A stretch of 20,164 nt of DNA, from positions 1 to 20,164 of the forward strand of contig JASLMY010000069.1 of the NCBI GenBank assembly GCA_030746295.1. The letters are read 5' to 3'. Every line of letters starts with the position of its first letter. Position 1 is the first letter of the stretch. The notes beneath the pieces are model-generated. The model saw only the letters and a list, made by a program, of their open reading frames with translations. It searched no databases and had not been told where the DNA came from. A program made the translations under genes and the position numbers. The DNA is from Alphaproteobacteria bacterium. Lineage in GTDB: Bacteria > Pseudomonadota > Alphaproteobacteria > GCA-2731375. Below are positions 14,911 to 20,164 of the stretch, in pieces.

Positions 14911-17562
14911 ATGGACGCATCGATGCCCGGTCGACTGCTAATCGATCGGTGGACCCAATTCCTCGATCTCTGGCTCGGCTTGGTCGTCAAATTCCGATAC
15001 GCCGTCGCCTTGGCCGCTCTGGCGCTGACCGCGGTCTCGCTCGCATATACGCAGGCCAACCTCGCCATCGATACCGATACCACCGACATGATCTCGGCCG
15101 AGGCGCCGTTTCGCCGCAACGTCGCTGCGTTCGACCAGGCATTTCCGCACCTCGATAACAACTTGGTGATCGTCATCGACGGCGACGCCCCGGAAGCGGT
15201 CGAAGCGGCCGCGGACCGCTTGTTGGAGTCGCTGCGCGCCTCGCCCCGCTTCCTGGATGTCTTCCGGCCCGATGCGGTGGCGTTCTTCCGTCGCTACGGT
15301 CTCCTCTACCTCGATCTCGAGACGCTCTCCGAGCTCGCCGACCGGCTGGCCATGGCGGAGCCGCTGCTGGCCATGTTGGCGTCTGAGCCGAACCTCGCAG
15401 GCCTGTTGGAAGCGCTCGATCTGGTGCTCGAGCACCGGCAGAAAGACGCCGGCGACGAGCTGCTGGCCTCGGTGATCGAGCAGATCGCGGCGGTCGTCGA
15501 GGCGCGGGCGGCGGGCACGCCGAGGATGTTGTCCTGGCAGCGGTTGATGGCAATAGACCGGATGGAAGGGCCGCGGGCGACACGTGTCGTCATTGCCCGA
15601 CCAACCCTCGACCATACCTCGATGAGCCCGGCCGCCGACGCCATCCAAGAGGTCAGGAACCGGGGCCGGCAACTCGAGATCACGGGCGCGAGGGGCCTCA
15701 GGCTCAGACTGACGGGCTCGACGGCGTTGAAACAGGAGGAGCTGCAGAGCGCCAAGGACGCCGGCAAGACGGCGGCCGTGCTGTCGCTCGTCCTGGTGTC
15801 GCTGCTCCTGGGGCTCGGCCTCAGATCCGCGCGCCTGGTCCTGGCGACCGTCCTCACGTTGCTGATGGGCTTGATCTGGACCGCCGGCTTCGCCGCCCTC
15901 GCGGTCGGCCATCTCAACCTGATCTCGATCGCCTACGCGGTGCTTTTCGTCGGCCTGGGCGTCGACTTCTCGATCCACTACTGCCTGCGCTTTCGCGAGG
16001 AGGCCGAGGGGGCCGACGACCAGACGGACGCGGTGCGCCGGGCCGGCCTGGGCATCGGCCGGCCGCTGGCGATCGGTGCGGTCGGCGCCGGGATCGGCTT
16101 CTACGCCTTCCTGCCCACCGACTATCGCGGCTTCGCGGAACTGGGATTGATTTCCGGCACCAGCATGTTCATCGCGCTCGCCGCCAACTACACGGTGCTG
16201 CCGGCGCTGTTGGCGATCTTTCGGCCCCGGTTTCGTATAGCGCTGCCGACCCGCGACCTCTGGCGTCTGATCGAGCGCCTGGTGACGCGGCATTTCCGGC
16301 CGATCGTGACCGCTTCCGCCGTCTTGGCGGCGCTATCGCTGACCCTGCTGCCGGCCGTCGGCTTCGACTTCAACCCGATCAACCTGAAGGATCCCAAGAC
16401 CGAGTCGTACGCCACCTTTCAAGAGCTGGCGCGCACCGCGGGAAGCGGCGTCTACGCAGCCGACCTTCTGGTGGCCGATCTCGTCGCGGCCCAAAGTCAG
16501 GCCTCGGCGCTTGCCGCCCTCGACGTGGTGGACGAGACCCGCACCCTTGCCAGCTTCGTGCCCAAGCAACAGGAGGAGAAGCTGGAAACGATCGACGAGA
16601 TGAGCCTGTACCTGGCACCGCTACTGCAGCTGAAAGCGGCGCCAAAGCCTACCGCAGCGGACCTCCAACAGGCCCTGGACGACTTCCTCGCCCGGGCCGG
16701 CAGACATCTCGACGATGGCAGCCCGGTCGCCCGGGCCCTCGACCGACTTCTGCGGGCGCTCGACGACCCGAAGCCCGGCGAGGAGGCACTGGAGGAGCTC
16801 GACCGGCGCTTGACCGGGTTCCTGCCACGGCTTCTCGACAACCTCGGGACGGCGCTGGAAGCGCGGTCGGTCGCGCTCGAGGACTTGCCGAAATCGGTGC
16901 GCCGCCATTGGATCGGCGTGGATGGCCGCTACCGCATCCAAATCTACCCACGTGAAGACCTGGGCGACGTCGAAGCCATGCGCCGGTTCGCCGAAGCGGT
17001 GCTGGCCGTGGCGCCCGACGCCACCGGCACACCGGTCATCGTCAGCCAGGCAAGCGACATCGTCGTCGAATCGTTTCTGACTGCCACGACCTTGGCCCTG
17101 GTGGCGATCGGCGGACTACTGCTATTCCTCTACCGTAGCCCTGCCTCCCTCGCGCTCACCTTGTCGCCGCTGCTGCTCGCCGCGCTTCTGACCCTGGCAG
17201 TCGCCGCCCTGGTCGGATTGGACTTCAATTTCGCCAACGTCATCGTGCTGCCGCTGCTCTTCGGCCTCGGCATCGCCTCCAGCGTGCACATAGTGGAACG
17301 ACGCCGGCAGGTCGCCAGCACCGCGGAGGTAATGCGGACGACGACACCGAGGGCGGTGCTGTTCAGCACCCTGACGACGCTGGCCTCGTTTGGAAGCTTG
17401 GCGATCTCCGCCCATCGCGGTATGTCGAGCATGGGACAGCTCTTGACGGTGGCCATCGTCTCGACGTTGATATGCACCCTCGTGGTCTTGCCCAGCCTGA
17501 TGCCCCTTCTGGCACGGCGATTGGGAAGCGAAGACCACGATTTCGCGAAGACGGAATCGTAG
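14911..17562 (+). CDS. hpnN: HpnN, hopanoid-associated RND/MMPL-type transporter
   Basis: From ATG 14911 the protein has 883 residues, the usual HpnN length. The first membrane helix is near 28-47, followed by a large periplasmic domain (about 50-280, with DTDTTDMISAEAPF near 54-67). Then comes a bundle of helices including VGLGVDFSIHYCLRF near 347, a second periplasmic domain (about 480-705), and a second bundle with LLFGLGIASSVHIVERR near 781. This duplicated layout is that of RND/MMPL proteins. In Rhodopseudomonas palustris HpnN is needed to move hopanoids from the inner to the outer membrane. It is divergent from hpnM and followed after 19 bp by the nucleotidyltransferase gene. The frame is open further upstream, but that part overlaps hpnM; ATG 14923 is an alternative start, and neither has a strong binding site. 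Confidence 0.92.
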   Translation: MDASMPGRLLIDRWTQFLDLWLGLVVKFRYAVALAALALTAVSLAYTQANLAIDTDTTDMISAEAPFRRNVAAFDQAFPHLDNNLVIVIDGDAPEAVEAAADRLLESLRASPRFLDVFRPDAVAFFRRYGLLYLDLETLSELADRLAMAEPLLAMLASEPNLAGLLEALDLVLEHRQKDAGDELLASVIEQIAAVVEARAAGTPRMLSWQRLMAIDRMEGPRATRVVIARPTLDHTSMSPAADAIQEVRNRGRQLEITGARGLRLRLTGSTALKQEELQSAKDAGKTAAVLSLVLVSLLLGLGLRSARLVLATVLTLLMGLIWTAGFAALAVGHLNLISIAYAVLFVGLGVDFSIHYCLRFREEAEGADDQTDAVRRAGLGIGRPLAIGAVGAGIGFYAFLPTDYRGFAELGLISGTSMFIALAANYTVLPALLAIFRPRFRIALPTRDLWRLIERLVTRHFRPIVTASAVLAALSLTLLPAVGFDFNPINLKDPKTESYATFQELARTAGSGVYAADLLVADLVAAQSQASALAALDVVDETRTLASFVPKQQEEKLETIDEMSLYLAPLLQLKAAPKPTAADLQQALDDFLARAGRHLDDGSPVARALDRLLRALDDPKPGEEALEELDRRLTGFLPRLLDNLGTALEARSVALEDLPKSVRRHWIGVDGRYRIQIYPREDLGDVEAMRRFAEAVLAVAPDATGTPVIVSQASDIVVESFLTATTLALVAIGGLLLFLYRSPASLALTLSPLLLAALLTLAVAALVGLDFNFANVIVLPLLFGLGIASSVHIVERRRQVASTAEVMRTTTPRAVLFSTLTTLASFGSLAISAHRGMSSMGQLLTVAIVSTLICTLVVLPSLMPLLARRLGSEDHDFAKTES

Positions 17563-17581
17563 TAGTACCGATGGCAAAGAC

Positions 17582-18331
17582 ATGAAGGCCATGATGCTGG
17601 CGGCAGGAATCGGCAACCGGCTCGCCCGTGGACCTGAGGCCGCACCAAAGGTCCTGCTGCGCTTCGGCGAACAGAGCCTGTTGGAGCGGCATATCGAGAT
17701 CTTGCGCCATTTCGGCGTCTCGGAGCTGATCATGGGCGTCGGCTATCGGTCCGACGAGATCCGCCACGAGATCCATGCGCTCGGCGCCGAGGACTTCGTG
17801 CGCCTGATAGAGAATCCGGACTATACCGACGGCGCCATTCGCACGCTCTGGTGCCTGGCGCCGGAATTCACCGGGGACGACGACGCCATCCTGATGGACG
17901 CCGACGTCCTCTACGACCACCGGATGATGGCCAAGCTGATCCGCTCGGAGCACGCCAACTGCTTCCTGATGGACCGCAAAATCGACCCCGGCGAGGATCC
18001 GGTGAAGCTCTGCGTCAAGGACGGCTATCTGGTCGATTTCCACAAGCAGCCCCAGGCTGCGCACGATTGGCGCGGCGAATGGATCGGCTTCATGCGCTTT
18101 TCGCCCGAGATGGCGCGGCGCCTGCCGGAGGCGGTGCACCCCTACATCGCCGCGGCGCAGTACGACGTCATCTACGAGCAGACGATTCGCGACCTCCTGG
18201 TCGCTTCACCGCCGGGCACATTCCATTTCGAGGACATCACCGGCCTGCCCTGGGTCGAGATCGACTTCCCAGAGGACTTGGACCGGGCCGAGCACGAGAC
18301 CTTCGAAGCGCTCGAGGATCTGCCCGAGTGA
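17582..18331 (+). CDS. LicC-like NTP transferase (cytidylyltransferase family)
   Basis: The 249 residues form a single GT-A-type nucleotidyltransferase. LAAGIGNRL (6-14) with PK at 22-23 is the nucleotide-binding signature, and LMDADVLYD (104-112) holds the metal-binding DAD at 106-108. NPDYTDGAIRTLW (78-90), then FLMDRKID, VKLCVKDG and GEWIGFMRFS follow the pattern of the phosphocholine/polyol-phosphate cytidylyltransferase (LicC-like) group rather than glucose-1-phosphate thymidylyltransferases. It would couple CTP with a phosphorylated alcohol or sugar to give a CDP-activated head group; the actual substrate is unknown. It lies 19 bp after hpnN and 52 bp before hpnA, so it sits inside the hopanoid operon. 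It has no fused CDP-alcohol transferase domain. The ribosome binding site before ATG 17582 is weak; ATGGCAAAGACATGA just upstream suggests coupling to upstream translation. Confidence 0.82.
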   Translation: MKAMMLAAGIGNRLARGPEAAPKVLLRFGEQSLLERHIEILRHFGVSELIMGVGYRSDEIRHEIHALGAEDFVRLIENPDYTDGAIRTLWCLAPEFTGDDDAILMDADVLYDHRMMAKLIRSEHANCFLMDRKIDPGEDPVKLCVKDGYLVDFHKQPQAAHDWRGEWIGFMRFSPEMARRLPEAVHPYIAAAQYDVIYEQTIRDLLVASPPGTFHFEDITGLPWVEIDFPEDLDRAEHETFEALEDLPE

Positions 18332-18383
18332 TCCGCCGACGAGGCAGCGGCCGGCAACGCGTCCACCGTCGGAGGCCGGCATC

Positions 18384-19370
18384 GTGACGACGCTGGTGAC
18401 GGGCGCCACCGGCTTTGTCGGCGCCGCGGTGGCGCGGACACTCGCCGCCGCCGGCGAGACTGTCCGGGTCCTGGTGCGGGCGACGAGCGATCGGCGCAAC
18501 CTCGCCAGCCTCGAGGTCGAGATCGCCGAGGGCGACCTGCTCGACGCCGCCTCGCTCCGACGCGCTGTCGACGGCTGCGCCAAGCTCTATCACGTCGCCG
18601 CCGACTACCGCCTCTGGGTGCCACGGCCGGAAGAAATCTACGCCGTCAACGTCGAAGGCACGACGGCACTGATCCGCGCCGCCAAAGAAGCCGGGGTCGA
18701 GCGAATCGTCTACACCTCGAGCGTCGCCACCCTCGGCAGCAACGCCGACGGTCAGCCGGCCGACGAGGCGACGCCGGTCACGCTCGCCGACATGATCGGC
18801 CACTACAAGCGCTCCAAGTTCCAGGCCGAGGCCGAAGTCCGCCGTCTGGTGGCCGAGGAAGGGGCGCCGGTGGTGATCGTCAATCCCTCGGCGCCGATCG
18901 GACCTGGCGACGTGCGGCCGACGCCCACGGGACGCATGGTGCTGGAGGCCGCGGCCGGCAAGATGCCGGCCTATGTCGACACCGGCCTCAACGTCGTCCA
19001 TGTCGACGACGTCGCCGCCGGCCACCTCTTGGCCGACGCGCACGGCCGAATCGGCGAGCGCTACGTGCTGGGCGGACGCGACATGCTGTTGCGTGAGATC
19101 TTGGAGACGATCGCCCGAATTGCCGGCACCAAGCCGCCCAAGGTTCGCCTGCCGCACAACGCCATCCTGCCGGTCGCCTATGCCGCCGAGTGGTGGGCCC
19201 GGCTCACGGGGGCCGAGCCCTTCGTCACCGTCGACGGCGTCAATTTGGCTAAGAAGCGGATGTTTTTCTCCTCCGCGAAGGCTACCGCCGAGCTCGGCTA
19301 CCAGGCGCGCCCCGCCGAGGAGGCATTGGCCGATGCTGTCGCGTGGTTCCGCCGCGAGGGCTATCTTTAG
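18384..19370 (+). CDS. hpnA: HpnA, hopanoid-associated NAD-dependent sugar epimerase/dehydratase
   Basis: This 328-residue extended SDR begins at GTG 18384, with GGAGG about 8 bases upstream. The Rossmann motif is TGATGFVG (6-13). YHVAADYRLWVPRPEEIYAVNVEGT (about 69-93) and NPSAPIGPGDVRPTPTGR are characteristic of the hopanoid-associated HpnA subgroup. The catalytic pair is Tyr141 and Lys145 (YKRSK), with the Ser/Thr in VYTSSVATLG (109-118). The family epimerises or dehydrates nucleotide sugars; HpnA's exact reaction in hopanoid biosynthesis has not been settled as far as I know. Position between the cytidylyltransferase and hpnH fits a role in making or attaching a polar head group. It probably belongs to the hpnN transcript. 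Confidence 0.92.
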   Translation: MTTLVTGATGFVGAAVARTLAAAGETVRVLVRATSDRRNLASLEVEIAEGDLLDAASLRRAVDGCAKLYHVAADYRLWVPRPEEIYAVNVEGTTALIRAAKEAGVERIVYTSSVATLGSNADGQPADEATPVTLADMIGHYKRSKFQAEAEVRRLVAEEGAPVVIVNPSAPIGPGDVRPTPTGRMVLEAAAGKMPAYVDTGLNVVHVDDVAAGHLLADAHGRIGERYVLGGRDMLLREILETIARIAGTKPPKVRLPHNAILPVAYAAEWWARLTGAEPFVTVDGVNLAKKRMFFSSAKATAELGYQARPAEEALADAVAWFRREGYL

Positions 19371-19466
19371 GCCGTCCGCGGGATTTCGACACTGGACCAA
19401 GGCAGGTCGGTGCGCCATATTGCGAAGCAGGGGTAGATCGGTTTCGTCGAGACGGTGCGCGCGTCT

Positions 19467-19489
19467 TCCAGCCATCATAGAGAGCTGGA
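19467..19489. repeat. Inverted repeat in the hpnA-hpnH gap
   Basis: TCCAGC (19467-19472) and GCTGGA (19484-19489) pair perfectly around an 11-base loop within the 149-bp gap between hpnA and hpnH. The hairpin would lie about 30 bases before the hpnH start codon and ends before its ribosome binding site. No T run follows. It may be chance or a minor leader structure; nothing else stands out in the gap. Confidence 0.25.
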
Positions 19490-19519
19490 GCGATCCCGGC
19501 CATTCGGAGTGAGTGCGAG

Positions 19520-20164
19520 ATGCCAGTTCCTTTGCGACAACAGGCCCGCGTCGGCAGCTATATCTTGAAACAGCGCCTCACGGGCCGTGAGCGCTATCCG
19601 CTGGTGCTGATGCTGGAGCCGCTCTTCCGCTGCAATCTGGCTTGCGCCGGCTGCGGCAAGATCGACTATCCTGATGCCGTTCTCAACAAGCGGCTGAGCG
19701 TCGACGAGTGCCTGGGCGCGGCCCGCGAATGCGGCGCGCCGATCGTCTCGATCGCCGGCGGCGAGCCGCTGCTGCATCGCCAGATGGGCGAAATCGTCAC
19801 CGCCCTGGTCGCCGACAAGCGCTTCGTCTATCTCTGCACCAACGCGCTGTTGTTGGAAAAGAAGCTCGATCTCTTCGAGCCGAGCCCCTATCTCACCTTC
19901 TCCATCCACCTCGACGGCCTGGCCGAGCATCACGACCGGGCGGTGAGCCAAGAAGGTGTTTTCGAGCGCGCCGTCAAGGCGATCGAGAAGGTCCGTGACA
20001 AGGGCTTTCGGGTCAACGTCAACACCACCCTCTTCGACGGCACGCCGGCCGACGACGTCGCGGCCTTCTTCGATTTCGCCACCGACCTCGGGGTCGAGGG
20101 AATCACGGTATCGCCGGGATACTCCTACGAGCGGGCACCGGACGGCGAGCACTTCCTGCGCCGC
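19520..20164 (+). CDS. hpnH: HpnH, radical SAM adenosylhopane synthase (3' end beyond the window)
   Basis: The frame is open from ATG 19520, preceded by GGAG in GGAGTGAG, to the last base, giving 215 residues of a protein usually well over 300. The [4Fe-4S] motif is CNLACAGC with Cys38, Cys42 and Cys45, and the SAM-binding GGEP is at 80-83 (SIAGGEPLLHRQMGEI). YLCTNALLLEKKL, then FSIHLDGLAEHHDRAV and VSPGYSYERAPD, are characteristic of HpnH. HpnH joins the 5'-deoxyadenosyl group of SAM to diploptene to form adenosylhopane, the first step towards bacteriohopanepolyols. It follows hpnA by 149 bp on the same strand. hpnG and the squalene-hopene cyclase gene are not in view and may lie to the right. 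Confidence 0.95.
   Translation, partial: MPVPLRQQARVGSYILKQRLTGRERYPLVLMLEPLFRCNLACAGCGKIDYPDAVLNKRLSVDECLGAARECGAPIVSIAGGEPLLHRQMGEIVTALVADKRFVYLCTNALLLEKKLDLFEPSPYLTFSIHLDGLAEHHDRAVSQEGVFERAVKAIEKVRDKGFRVNVNTTLFDGTPADDVAAFFDFATDLGVEGITVSPGYSYERAPDGEHFLRR

Noticed and set aside
14938..16293. 451-codon minus-strand frame
   Set aside because: It is antisense to hpnN; low-complexity charged translation with no family pattern.
18237..19478. 413-codon minus-strand frame
   Set aside because: It is antisense to hpnA and the end of the nucleotidyltransferase gene, both confidently identified.

Overview
The window is high-GC DNA (42 of 60 bases G/C at 1741-1800) with dense, short-spaced genes. Its right third is a hopanoid-lipid locus (hpnM, hpnN, hpnA, hpnH). 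Gene content and codon use suggest an alphaproteobacterium, perhaps of the Rhodospirillales type; that assignment is an inference from gene types only.

Left edge (1-1193): an aminoglycoside-phosphotransferase-like kinase, lower in GC than its surroundings and probably cut by the window edge. It ends in a 9-bp hairpin that contains its stop codon. A 269-bp gap follows in which I recognise nothing.

Metabolic block (1194-12236): a 970-residue protein joining a PaaK/CapK-type ligase to a second complete AMP-dependent ligase. It converges on a minus-strand series read from the right: a DUF35 zinc-ribbon/OB protein, a thiolase-like protein, a CxPxR sulfatase, a phytanoyl-CoA-dioxygenase-type enzyme and an MFS transporter. 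A second, divergent MFS transporter and a minus-strand SDR oxidoreductase follow. Together they look like uptake and CoA-dependent breakdown, or tailoring, of an unknown and possibly sulfated or phosphorylated carboxylic compound.

Transition (12237-13716): a degraded region with an 18-bp perfect palindrome upstream of the SDR gene, a relic of the 3' end of an MFS gene related to the one at 10136-11380, an AT-rich FkbM-type methyltransferase gene that looks foreign, and 342 bp with no recognisable gene.

Hopanoid block (13717-20164): arfB and hpnM on the minus strand, divergent from hpnN, a LicC-like nucleotidyltransferase, hpnA and the 5' part of hpnH on the plus strand. HpnM and HpnN fit hopanoid transport, and HpnH fits the first side-chain extension step. 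The nucleotidyltransferase between hpnN and hpnA is the unexpected member and may activate a polar head group. No rRNA, tRNA, CRISPR array or intact insertion sequence was seen.
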